From contig CAJUPL010000018.1 in the NCBI GenBank assembly GCA_910588435.1, positions 1 through 39,009 of the forward strand: DNA of 39,009 nucleotides. Direction: 5' to 3'. This DNA comes from an uncultured Eggerthellaceae bacterium (GTDB lineage: Bacteria > Actinomycetota > Coriobacteriia > Coriobacteriales > Eggerthellaceae). The notes beneath the pieces were generated by a model. That model had not been told where the DNA came from. It ran no database searches and worked only from the letters and a program-made list of their open reading frames with translations. The position numbers and the translations under genes are program-made. Position 1 is the stretch's first letter; each line of letters starts with the position of its first letter. Positions 6,958-14,152 of the stretch are shown in pieces.

Positions 6958-8435
6958 TGTTCTGTCAGCTCCTCTTCGATCTGCTGGTCGAATGGCTCAT
7001 TCCAGCATTGGCACGGAGGCAAGCCGGGAATTGACGACGCGCTGAATACGGGATCTAGCCCCTCTTTGCGCTGGCGGGTGTAATCCTTCAGGCAGAGGAT
7101 GGCCCACCTACCAAGCGCCAGGATGGCGATCAGGTTGATGATGCACATGAAGCCCATGAGGATGTCTGCGGTGTTCCATGCCAGGTCGAAGTTGCCCAAG
7201 CATCCCACGAATATGATCGCCAGGCAGATGATGCGGAACCAGAATACGAGCCGAGGCCTTTCGCCTGTTATGAACTTCAGATTCGACTCAGCATAGAAGT
7301 AGTTGCCGATCAGGCTGGTATAGGCGAAGAGGAACACAGCTGCCGTGATGAACGCGATCCCTATATCTCCCGTGAAATGGTGGACCGCCGCCTGCACCAG
7401 CGGCATGCCGTTCAGCGCTGAGGCGGTCTGTGGGTCTTGCACCATGAACACCAGCACGAGCATGGCAGAGCATGTGCAAATGAACATCGTGTCCACATAG
7501 ACAGAGAGCGTCTGCACGAGCCCCTGCTTGACCGGGTGGGACACAGACGCCGTTGCGGCTGCGTTCGGTGCGGATCCCATGCCGGCCTCGTTCGAGAACA
7601 GGCCGCGCTTTATGCCGTAGAGCACGGCGGATCCGGCAAAGCCCCCGAAGAAGGAGCTGAAGTCGAAGGCCGAGCGGAACATGAGCGAGAACGCATCAGG
7701 CAGAAGGGAGATGTTGCTGATGGTGACGAAGAGCCCAAGCCCGATGTATCCAAGCGCCATGATGGGAACGATGAACGAGTTGATGACGGATATGCGCTTC
7801 TGGCCGCCGAAGATGACCAGCGCCGTGAGCACGGTGAGCACAGCACCCATGATCAGCGCTGCACCATTGGTGGAATAGTCAGGGATGTAGTACTCAAGCG
7901 AGGAGGTTGCGTTGTACGCCTGGAGCTGGTTGAATCCCACCACATAGCAGGCGATGAGCGCCACGGCGAACAGAATCCCCATCCAGCGCTTGCCAAGCCC
8001 TTGCTGGATGTAGTAGGCGGGGCCTCCGCGGAACTCGCCCTCGGTCTCCTTAACCTTCCAGATCTGCGCCAGCGTTGACTCCACGAACGCCGATGAGCCG
8101 CCGATGAGCGCCATGATCCACATCCAAAAGAGAGCGCCCGGGCCGCCCGTGGCAAGCGCAGTGGCTATGCCTGCGATGTTCGCCGTGCCCACTCGGGAGC
8201 CGGTTGACACCATCATGGCCTGGAACGACGAGATGGCGCGGTCTCCCTGGTTCACGCGCTTCTCGAAGAGCTGGGTGAACATATCCTTGATGTAGCGGAT
8301 CTGGACGAAGCCCGTGCGGACGGTGAAGTACAGACCGGTGAACACCAGCAGCGCCACCAAGATGTATGTGTACATGAAGTTGTCTATGTCGCTAGTTGTG
8401 AGGATCAGGAAGCTGTTCACGCTTTCGGTGTCCAT
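6945..8435 (-). CDS. Alanine/glycine:cation symporter (AGCS) family protein
   Basis: A 496-residue integral membrane protein with about ten or more hydrophobic segments. Family-typical stretches include FQAMMVSTGSRVGTANIAGIATAL, GGPGALFWMWIMALIGGSSAFVE (signature region) and GIKRGLFSNEAGMGSAPNAAA. AGCS members (AlsT, DagA) import alanine or glycine with Na+ or H+. Start ATG at 8435 with GAAGGTG 7 nt upstream; the frame extends 21 codons further but without a ribosome binding site. Transcribed alone, divergent from the DJ-1 gene. Substrate specificity is inferred from family only. Confidence 0.9.
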   Translation of the reverse strand: MDTESVNSFLILTTSDIDNFMYTYILVALLVFTGLYFTVRTGFVQIRYIKDMFTQLFEKRVNQGDRAISSFQAMMVSTGSRVGTANIAGIATALATGGPGALFWMWIMALIGGSSAFVESTLAQIWKVKETEGEFRGGPAYYIQQGLGKRWMGILFAVALIACYVVGFNQLQAYNATSSLEYYIPDYSTNGAALIMGAVLTVLTALVIFGGQKRISVINSFIVPIMALGYIGLGLFVTISNISLLPDAFSLMFRSAFDFSSFFGGFAGSAVLYGIKRGLFSNEAGMGSAPNAAATASVSHPVKQGLVQTLSVYVDTMFICTCSAMLVLVFMVQDPQTASALNGMPLVQAAVHHFTGDIGIAFITAAVFLFAYTSLIGNYFYAESNLKFITGERPRLVFWFRIICLAIIFVGCLGNFDLAWNTADILMGFMCIINLIAILALGRWAILCLKDYTRQRKEGLDPVFSASSIPGLPPCQCWNEPFDQQIEEELTEQHPA

Positions 8436-8562
8436 CAAGTCACCTTCTTCCGGATGTCTGGATATGCATGCTTCGAATGCGGCCGCACTGAGCCACATTC
8501 GGGCATTGTGAACCCTTCGAAAGCTGCGCGCTGGTGCCTTGGGCGGCTTGATGATTGCCTGT

Positions 8563-8639
8563 CACGTCCTCTTTGACGTGCGGTTTCCTGCGTCCCTTGT
8601 GTGCCATAGGGTCACGTCGAATGGCGCGATCCTATGGGG
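8563..8639. promoter_or_regulatory. Dyads in the AGCS/DJ-1 divergent region
   Basis: CACGTC-CTCTTT-GACGTG (8563-8580) and the wider dyad CCATAGG/CCTATGG (8605-8611 with 8633-8639) occupy the region upstream of the symporter; CACGTC recurs at 8613-8618. They could be operator sites, but there is no direct link to a regulator. Confidence 0.3.
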
Positions 8640-8650
8640 CTCGGCGAATT

Positions 8651-8713
8651 ATGACCAAATAGGTCAATGACATTGCGCACGGGGAAATGTCATTGACCTT
8701 ACAGGTCATATAT
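8651..8713. repeat. Family B nested palindrome, copy 3
   Basis: TGACC-AAATA-GGTCA and TGACC-TTACA-GGTCA flank the 11-bp inner stem; the loop is TTGCGCACGGGGAAA, differing from copy 1 by two bases while ACGGGG is kept. It lies between two divergently transcribed genes, so it is not tied to a 3' end. Confidence 0.88.
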
Positions 8714-8739
8714 GAGCGGCGGGGGAGGGAGGAGGGCGG

Positions 8740-8748
8740 TGCTATGCT
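8740..8748 (+). promoter_or_regulatory. Extended -10 promoter (TGCTATGCT) for the DJ-1 gene
   Basis: TGC-TATGCT lies 34 nt before the ATG, with no recognisable -35. The start near 8755 leaves a leader of about 28 nt carrying AAAGGAG. Confidence 0.55.
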
Positions 8749-8782
8749 CAAGTGAGGCGAATGAAGACGAAAGGAGTTCCAT

Positions 8783-9343
8783 ATGGCTAGTGTTGCAGTT
8801 GCGCTTGCAGATGGCGCAGAACCGTTAGAGGTGGTAGCCCCAGTGGACGCGCTGAGGCGAGGTGGCGTTGACGTCACGTTGGTGTCTGTTGGCAGCAAGC
8901 TTGATGTGGAGGCCGCTCAGGGCGTCACCATCAAGGCGGATGCGCTTTTGGCAGACACCGATCTCTCAAAAGCGGATGTGCTCATGGTCCCAGGAGGGTC
9001 AGTGGGCGTTGAGAACCTGGGGAAGTGCAAGCCGTTCACAGATGAGCTGTGCTCTCGCATGAAGGACGGCCGGCACGTGGCCGCCATCTGCGCAGGTCCC
9101 ACCATCTTGGCAGACCTTCACCTCCTTGAGGGACGTCGCGCGGTCTGCTATCCAGGTTGCGAAACGGGCTTCCCGGACGGCGTCTACCAAGCTGGGGTGG
9201 ATGTCTGCGTGGACGGCAACTTGATCACCGCTACAGGCCCTGGAACCGCGCTGGCATTCGGGCTTGCCGTCCTGAAAGAGCTGAAGGGCGAGGATGTGGC
9301 AGCAGATGTTGCGCAGGGCATGCTGGTGAAAGACTGGCGATGA
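8783..9343 (+). CDS. DJ-1/PfpI (YajL-like) family protein
   Basis: 186 residues. It has the DJ-1 superfamily fold markers ADGAEPLEVVAPVDALRRGG at the N-terminus, VPGG (69-72) and the nucleophile elbow AAICAGP with Cys103; glutamates near residues 13-16 supply the usual partner of that cysteine. GCETGFPDGVYQ and ITATGPGTALAFGL complete the family pattern. Members act as cysteine-dependent stress proteins (proposed glyoxalase, deglycase or chaperone roles, partly disputed). Start ATG at 8783 with AAAGGAG 6 nt upstream. It appears monocistronic. Confidence 0.9.
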   Translation: MASVAVALADGAEPLEVVAPVDALRRGGVDVTLVSVGSKLDVEAAQGVTIKADALLADTDLSKADVLMVPGGSVGVENLGKCKPFTDELCSRMKDGRHVAAICAGPTILADLHLLEGRRAVCYPGCETGFPDGVYQAGVDVCVDGNLITATGPGTALAFGLAVLKELKGEDVAADVAQGMLVKDWR

Positions 9344-9396
9344 TCTCAAGCGTTCGCAAAAATGGCAGCATGCACCTACGAAAGCAGCTGCAGAAT

Positions 9397-9405
9397 TGCT
9401 ATGAT
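9397..9405 (+). promoter_or_regulatory. Extended -10 promoter (TGCTATGAT)
   Basis: TGC-TATGAT lies 41 nt before the ATG at 9447; no -35 is evident. It serves the small unknown gene that follows. Confidence 0.5.
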
Positions 9406-9446
9406 GGACTCATATGGAAATCCCCTATGTTCAAGGGAGAAGCGAT

Positions 9447-9740
9447 ATGGGAGCAAAAGCAGAAGAGGCGCTCAGCATCACCTTTGAGGAGCTCCAGCCC
9501 TACCTCCATGCCAACCACTCGGTATACATGGATCTGGACGGCAAGAGCTACTACCTCACGGATGTGAATGACCGCTACTGGCGCGTGCAGGACACTGATG
9601 AGCTGAATGAGAAGGGCCACTACGTTGACTGCAGCCCGCTGGTGCCAACCATCTCGGAGTTCTTGGATCTTCCGTTCTCCCAAGGCAAGTCCATCTCTGA
9701 TGTGTTCGAAGACGCTACCTTCTACGCATCAGTGAAGTAG
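9447..9740 (+). CDS. Small acidic protein of unknown function
   Basis: 97 residues, not recognised. It is soluble and acidic, with no signal peptide or membrane segment. The phrases SVYMDLDGKSYYLTDVNDRYWRVQDTDELNEKGHYVDCSP and ISEFLDLPFSQGKSISDVFEDATFYASVK suggest a compact mixed alpha/beta domain, perhaps with a beta-sheet core in the first half. Start ATG at 9447 follows AAGGGAGAA with 5 nt spacing; an upstream in-frame ATG at 9414 has none. It has its own extended -10 promoter and is followed by the separate mrp promoter, so it is a single-gene unit. Confidence 0.7.
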   Translation: MGAKAEEALSITFEELQPYLHANHSVYMDLDGKSYYLTDVNDRYWRVQDTDELNEKGHYVDCSPLVPTISEFLDLPFSQGKSISDVFEDATFYASVK

Positions 9741-9749
9741 CATCGGGAT

Positions 9750-9777
9750 TTGCGCTTCGGCGCTTTTCCAATACAAT
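9750..9777 (+). promoter_or_regulatory. Candidate promoter of mrp
   Basis: TTGCGC (9750-9755) and TACAAT (9772-9777) are separated by 16 nt. The expected start near 9784 lies just before the leader hairpin at 9791-9816. Confidence 0.5.
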
Positions 9778-9790
9778 CGCATAAACGGTC

Positions 9791-9821
9791 AGAGGCGGTC
9801 TTTCCGGGCCGCCTCTCTTGT
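9791..9821 (+). promoter_or_regulatory. Terminator-like leader hairpin upstream of mrp
   Basis: AGAGGCGG (9791-9798) pairs with CCGCCTCT (9809-9816), followed by TTGTT, and lies between the candidate promoter and the mrp ribosome binding site. It could attenuate transcription or set RNA stability; alternatively it ends transcripts arriving from the upstream gene. Confidence 0.5.
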
Positions 9822-9833
9822 TAGGAGGGCAAG

Positions 9834-10697
9834 ATGAGCGAAGAGAACAACATCCCAGAAGGAGCACCTGAGGGCTGCGAAGGGTCCTGCTCAAGCTGCG
9901 GCGTGTCTGGCTGCGGCGCGCGTGAGCACGCAGAGCCGCAGAAGTACCAGCCGAACGGACGCTCTGATGTGAAGAAGGTCATCGCCGTTGTGTCTGGCAA
10001 GGGCGGCGTTGGCAAGTCATTGGTGACCAGCCTCATCGCTGCTGAGCTGGCCAAGTCAGGCAAGAAGGTGGGCATCTTAGACGCAGACGTCACAGGCCCA
10101 TCCATCCCGAAGGCGTTCGGCGCAACAGAACAGCCCATCCCGGATGCTGACGGCATCAATCCTATAGAGACATCTGAGGGCATCAAGATGATCTCAGTGA
10201 ACCTGCTGCTCCCTGAGGGGGATACCCCGGTTGCATGGCGCGGTCCGGTCATCACCAACATCCTCCATCAGTTCTTCTGCGAAGTGAACTGGGGAGACCT
10301 TGACGTGCTTTTGATCGACATGCCTCCGGGCACGTCAGATGTGTTCCTCACCATCTTCCAGATGTTCCCGGTTGACGGCATCGTCACCGTGTCAGCCCCG
10401 CAGGAGCTGGTGGGCATGATCGTTGGCAAGGCCGTGAATCTGGCGCATTCGCTGAAGGTTCCGGTCATAGGCCTGGTGGAGAACATGGCCTACTTCAAGT
10501 GCGACGAATGCGGCAAGGAGCACCACATCTTCGGCAAGCCTCAAGGGGCAGAGATCGCCAAGAAGTACGAGATAGAGGCCGTGTCCACGCTTCCCATGGA
10601 CCCAGAGTTCGCTGCGAAAGTGGACGCTGGCAAGGTGTCTGAGTACGACACGGACGGCGCGCTCAGCCCCATCATAGAGGCGATAGAGAAAGCCTAA
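9834..10697 (+). CDS. mrp: Mrp/NBP35-type Fe-S cluster carrier ATPase
   Basis: 287 residues. The deviant Walker A GKGGVGKS is at 55-62, followed by LDADVTGPSIPKAFG (switch I), LIDMPPGTSD (Walker B/switch II) and the CxxC in FKCDECGKEH, whose cysteines bridge a 4Fe-4S cluster at the dimer interface in Mrp/ApbC. An N-terminal cysteine-rich leader (Cys15, 19, 22, 27) resembles the NBP35 ferredoxin-like cluster and is absent from E. coli Mrp. It carries Fe-S clusters to apo-proteins in the cytoplasm, fitting a genome with many Fe-S enzymes. Start ATG at 9834 with GGAGGG upstream. The next gene has its own ribosome binding site 97 nt downstream. Confidence 0.92.
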   Translation: MSEENNIPEGAPEGCEGSCSSCGVSGCGAREHAEPQKYQPNGRSDVKKVIAVVSGKGGVGKSLVTSLIAAELAKSGKKVGILDADVTGPSIPKAFGATEQPIPDADGINPIETSEGIKMISVNLLLPEGDTPVAWRGPVITNILHQFFCEVNWGDLDVLLIDMPPGTSDVFLTIFQMFPVDGIVTVSAPQELVGMIVGKAVNLAHSLKVPVIGLVENMAYFKCDECGKEHHIFGKPQGAEIAKKYEIEAVSTLPMDPEFAAKVDAGKVSEYDTDGALSPIIEAIEKA

Positions 10698-10794
10698 GAG
10701 CTCATCTGAGAAGGGTTGCATCAACTGAGGCGGCACTATTCCTCGTGACGTTGTAGAATGTCACCAAACTGTCATCTTGAGGAAAGGTGCCGCC

Positions 10795-13539
10795 GTGTAT
10801 CGCGACTCAATGTGCATCTACCTCGTCGGCTTGACCGATGAGCAAGCCGATATCATCAAGGGCATCCCAGAGCTTCCCGGGTTCTGCCGCAACGTGGAGA
10901 AGAGCGCGCATCCTGATGATGCCCTGGCCTCTTCAGCAGATGTGGTCATCCTCTCAGCGGATGGCGAAAGCGTGCGGGATTGCGTTCGCAAGGTTGCAGG
11001 AGCGCTCAAGCCAGGAGCGCAGCTGATCCTCATCGCCCCTCATGGGACGCTGTCTTTGCTGGGTGAAGATGCCCAGGTCCTGGCAGACGTCTGGTTCGCC
11101 CCGCTTGATGGGGCGGAGCTGGCCTTCCGCTTCAGCCATTGGCAGGAGCAGAGGAGGACGGCTGATGACCTCTGGGAGACGCGTCAGTTCCTTGACGCCA
11201 CCATCGATTCCATCCCAAGCCTCGTTTGGTACAAGACGCATGACGGCGTGCATGAGAAGGTCAACTCCAGCTTCTGCAAGACGGTGGGAAAGACCAAAGA
11301 GCAGGTGCAAGGCCAGCGCCACGCCTACATCTGGGACGTGGAAGAGGATGACCCCGCCTGCATAGAATCAGAGAACCAGGTGATGGCATCCGGCAAGACG
11401 TGCGTATCAGAGGAGGTAGTGCAGACAGGTGAGGGCACGCGCCTGCTCACAACGTACAAGTCTCCACTGTATGACATAGATGGCAGCGTCATGGGCACCG
11501 TTGGCGTGGGCATAGACATCACGCAAGAGCGCGCCTATGAGAATGACCTGATAGAGAAGACGCGCACGCTGGAGACCATCTTCACCTCGCTTGATTGCGG
11601 CGTGCTCACGCATAGCCTAGACGGCACGCAGATCCTAGGGATCAACCAGACGGCCCTTGACATCCTCGGATTCGAATCCGAGGAGGACCTCGTTCGCGGT
11701 GGATTCAGCCTGATCTCATCATCTGTCATGGATGAGGATGCGAACCGCCTGAAAGAGGAGATCCTCCAGCTGCAGGATGTGGGGGACAGCATCTCAACGG
11801 AATACCGCGTGCGCCACGATGACGGCAGCGTGGTGCACGTCATGGGCAACATAAAGGTCATAGAGAAGGACGGTGAGCGCTTCTATCACCGCTTCCTCTT
11901 GGATGTGACGGACCAGCGCGCTCATGAGGAGCAGAAGGAGCGCCGTGCGCGCGATCTAATCCAGGCTCTGAGCGGGGACTATCTGGTGGTCTGCTCGTAT
12001 GACCTGGATACGGGCGAGGGCGAGGTGCTCCGCATAGCCTCAAGCGAAGACGATGAGCTTGAGCGCATGTTCTTGGATGCGCCCTCTGTTGGCAGCGCGC
12101 TTGAGTCATACATCAGCACGAGGGTCCTGGAGGAGGACAGAGAGCTTCTCGCAGATGCGCTTGCGGCCTCCAACATGGTGAGCCAGCTTGAGGGGACAGA
12201 GCGCTTCGATGTGCTGTATCGCGCTTACAGAGGCAATCAGAAGAGGTACCGGCAGGCAACCGTGGTGCGTGCAGGCATCTGGAAGGATGCGCGTCAGGTG
12301 GTCATCGGCCTTCGCAATGTGGATCAGGAGATCCGCGAGCAGCTGGAGCAGAAGACGCTTCTGGAAGAGGCGCTTGGCAACGCCAACCGCGCCAGCCAGG
12401 CGAAGAGCGCGTTCCTCTTGAACATGAGCCATGATATCCGCACGCCCATGAACGCCATCGTGGGATTCACCACTCTGGCCTCCAACCACATGGATCAGCC
12501 AGAGCGCGTGTCCGACTACCTTGCGAAGATCAAGAACTCCAGCGACCACCTGCTGAATCTCATCAATGACATCCTGGACATGAGCCGGATAGAGCAGGGC
12601 AAGGTCACGCTGGATGAGCAGCGCTGCAACTTGGACGAGGTCTTCGATGACCTGCGCGCCATGCTCCAGCATGAGGCAGCCAGCAAGGGGCTGGATCTGG
12701 AGGTTGAAACCGTTGGCCTTGAGCATCCAGAGGTGATCTGCGATCGCCTGAAGCTCAATCAAGTGCTCCTGAACCTGCTTGGCAACTCCATCAAGTTCAC
12801 GCCGTCTGGCGGGAAGATCACGGCGAAGGTGGAGGAGATGTCGGGTGCGCAGCCGGGCTTCGGCAGCTATCGCATCACCGTTGAGGATACCGGCATAGGC
12901 ATGTCGCAGGACTTCCTCAAGTGCATCTTCGACCCGTTCGAGCGAGAGCGCACGCAGACCATCAGCGGCATCCAAGGCAGCGGGCTTGGGATGGCCATCG
13001 TGAAGAGCCTTGTTGACATGATGGGCGGCCGCATTGAGGTCAGGAGCCAGGTTGATGTTGGCACCACGTTCACGGTGGACCTGACGTTCAGGCTATCTGA
13101 TGGCACGCCGTCAGAGGGCGCGGATGTGGCAAGCGCCCCGCAGATGAGCTTCGATGCGGCTTCTGGATACACCATCTTGCTGGTGGATGACAACATGCTC
13201 AACCGTGAGCTGGCAGAGGATCTGCTGACTGACGTAGGCTTCAAGGTTGAGAAGGCAGTGGACGGGAAGGATGCGCTCGATCAGCTGATCGCTGCGGGCC
13301 CTGGCCATTTCGATCTGGTGCTGATGGACATACAGATGCCCGTGATGAACGGCTATGAAGCCGCCATGGCAATCCGTGAGCTTGATGACCCAATGCTGGC
13401 TAGCATCCCCATCTTGGCCGTCACGGCTGATGCGTTCGATGAGGACCGCGACAAGGCGCTCGAATGCGGGATGGATGGGCATCTGCCCAAGCCCATCGAG
13501 GTTGACAAGCTGTTCAACTTCATGAGCATGCTGCTGTAG
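10795..13539 (+). CDS. Hybrid sensor histidine kinase with PAS domains and receiver
   Basis: 914 residues, cytoplasmic, with no transmembrane segments. An N-terminal alpha/beta domain (about 1-110) looks like a receiver without the usual acidic pocket. PAS-like domains follow at about 120-245, 255-370 and, weaker, 385-505 (WDV, YRVRHDDGSVVHVMGNIKVI and GLRNVDQEIREQ end regions). HisKA carries the phosphorylated His546 (NMSHDIRTPMN); HATPase has NQVLLNLLGNSIKFT, DTGIGMS and GSGLGMAIVK; the C-terminal receiver has phospho-acceptor Asp845 (LMDIQMPVMNGYEA) and lysine in LPKPI. No response regulator or HPt gene is nearby, so the output is unknown. I chose GTG at 10795 because AGGAAAGG precedes it by 7 nt; a TTG at 10777 lies upstream of that site. 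Confidence 0.92.
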   Translation: MYRDSMCIYLVGLTDEQADIIKGIPELPGFCRNVEKSAHPDDALASSADVVILSADGESVRDCVRKVAGALKPGAQLILIAPHGTLSLLGEDAQVLADVWFAPLDGAELAFRFSHWQEQRRTADDLWETRQFLDATIDSIPSLVWYKTHDGVHEKVNSSFCKTVGKTKEQVQGQRHAYIWDVEEDDPACIESENQVMASGKTCVSEEVVQTGEGTRLLTTYKSPLYDIDGSVMGTVGVGIDITQERAYENDLIEKTRTLETIFTSLDCGVLTHSLDGTQILGINQTALDILGFESEEDLVRGGFSLISSSVMDEDANRLKEEILQLQDVGDSISTEYRVRHDDGSVVHVMGNIKVIEKDGERFYHRFLLDVTDQRAHEEQKERRARDLIQALSGDYLVVCSYDLDTGEGEVLRIASSEDDELERMFLDAPSVGSALESYISTRVLEEDRELLADALAASNMVSQLEGTERFDVLYRAYRGNQKRYRQATVVRAGIWKDARQVVIGLRNVDQEIREQLEQKTLLEEALGNANRASQAKSAFLLNMSHDIRTPMNAIVGFTTLASNHMDQPERVSDYLAKIKNSSDHLLNLINDILDMSRIEQGKVTLDEQRCNLDEVFDDLRAMLQHEAASKGLDLEVETVGLEHPEVICDRLKLNQVLLNLLGNSIKFTPSGGKITAKVEEMSGAQPGFGSYRITVEDTGIGMSQDFLKCIFDPFERERTQTISGIQGSGLGMAIVKSLVDMMGGRIEVRSQVDVGTTFTVDLTFRLSDGTPSEGADVASAPQMSFDAASGYTILLVDDNMLNRELAEDLLTDVGFKVEKAVDGKDALDQLIAAGPGHFDLVLMDIQMPVMNGYEAAMAIRELDDPMLASIPILAVTADAFDEDRDKALECGMDGHLPKPIEVDKLFNFMSMLL

Positions 13540-13556
13540 CGCGCATGCCCCTGCGT

Positions 13557-14042
13557 TCAGAGGCTGATGAAATACGGGCAGATGTCTGCGAACGTGCCGT
13601 CTGGCATGCGGAATCCGCCCTCTATCACGCCCAGCTGCTTGAAGCTGATCTTCTCATACAGGTGGCGTGCCCCTGCGTTGGATGCCACAACGGCGTTGAA
13701 CTGCATGATGCGAAAGCCAAGCTCTTTGGCTGATGCAAGAGAGTCTCTGACCAGGGCCTCTCCTATCCCACGCCCTTGAGCTTTGGCAGAAACTGCATAG
13801 CTTGCGTTGGCTATGTGGCCGCACCTGCCAACATTGTTCGGGTGCAGGATGTACAGGCCAGCTACGGCGCCGTCTTCCACAGCCACGGCTGACTTGCTCT
13901 GCTTGGCGAAGAAGGCGCGCGCCTCATCAAGCGAGAGCTCTTCCTCTTGAGGGAAGGCTATCCCAGCGCGAACCACCTCATTCCAGATATCCCGCATCTG
14001 CGGGATATCCTCATCTGCATATGCTCTGACCTCAAGACCCAT
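13557..14042 (-). CDS. GNAT-family N-acetyltransferase
   Basis: 161 residues from the ATG at 14042. The GNAT core is complete: VRAYADEDIPQMRDIWNEVV (motif C region), ASYAVSAKAQGRGIGEALVRDSL (motif A with the acetyl-CoA loop QGRGIG) and NAGARHLYEKISFKQLGVIEGGFR (motif B). It resembles broad-specificity amine acetyltransferases; the substrate is unknown. The start is uncertain: neither 14042 nor the in-frame ATG at 14069 has a well-spaced ribosome binding site, and 14069 lies inside a decayed family B repeat, where the repeat's GGGGAG abuts the ATG. It converges on the histidine kinase gene 17 nt away. Confidence 0.88.
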   Translation of the reverse strand: MGLEVRAYADEDIPQMRDIWNEVVRAGIAFPQEEELSLDEARAFFAKQSKSAVAVEDGAVAGLYILHPNNVGRCGHIANASYAVSAKAQGRGIGEALVRDSLASAKELGFRIMQFNAVVASNAGARHLYEKISFKQLGVIEGGFRMPDGTFADICPYFISL

Positions 14043-14052
14043 GATGCCGGAG

Positions 14053-14118
14053 ATGATATCAAATGCCATCTCCCCGTGCTTGACGCCATTGCCCCCCAAT
14101 AGTGGGCGCTTGCATTGC
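14053..14118. repeat. Decayed family B copy next to a family A end fragment
   Basis: On the minus strand AATGGCGTCAAGCACGGGGA, followed by GATGGCATTTGAT, matches the family B core with several substitutions (the intact core reads AATGACATTAAGCACGGGGA). Directly beside it, plus-strand 14092-14118 carries a C-run then AGTGGGCGCTTGCATTGC, the outer flank and left arm of a family A end. Both are remnants. They lie at and upstream of the acetyltransferase start. Confidence 0.6.
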
Positions 14119-14152
14119 CTCCCCCTACCACAGAGAGGGGGAGGGTGCAGCA

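Noticed and set aside
8436..8650. Glycine riboswitch upstream of the AGCS symporter
   Set aside because: None of the conserved glycine aptamer motifs is visible on the minus strand in this region.
9821..13482. Minus-strand frames opposite mrp and the histidine kinase
   Set aside because: They are shadows of long, motif-rich plus-strand genes.
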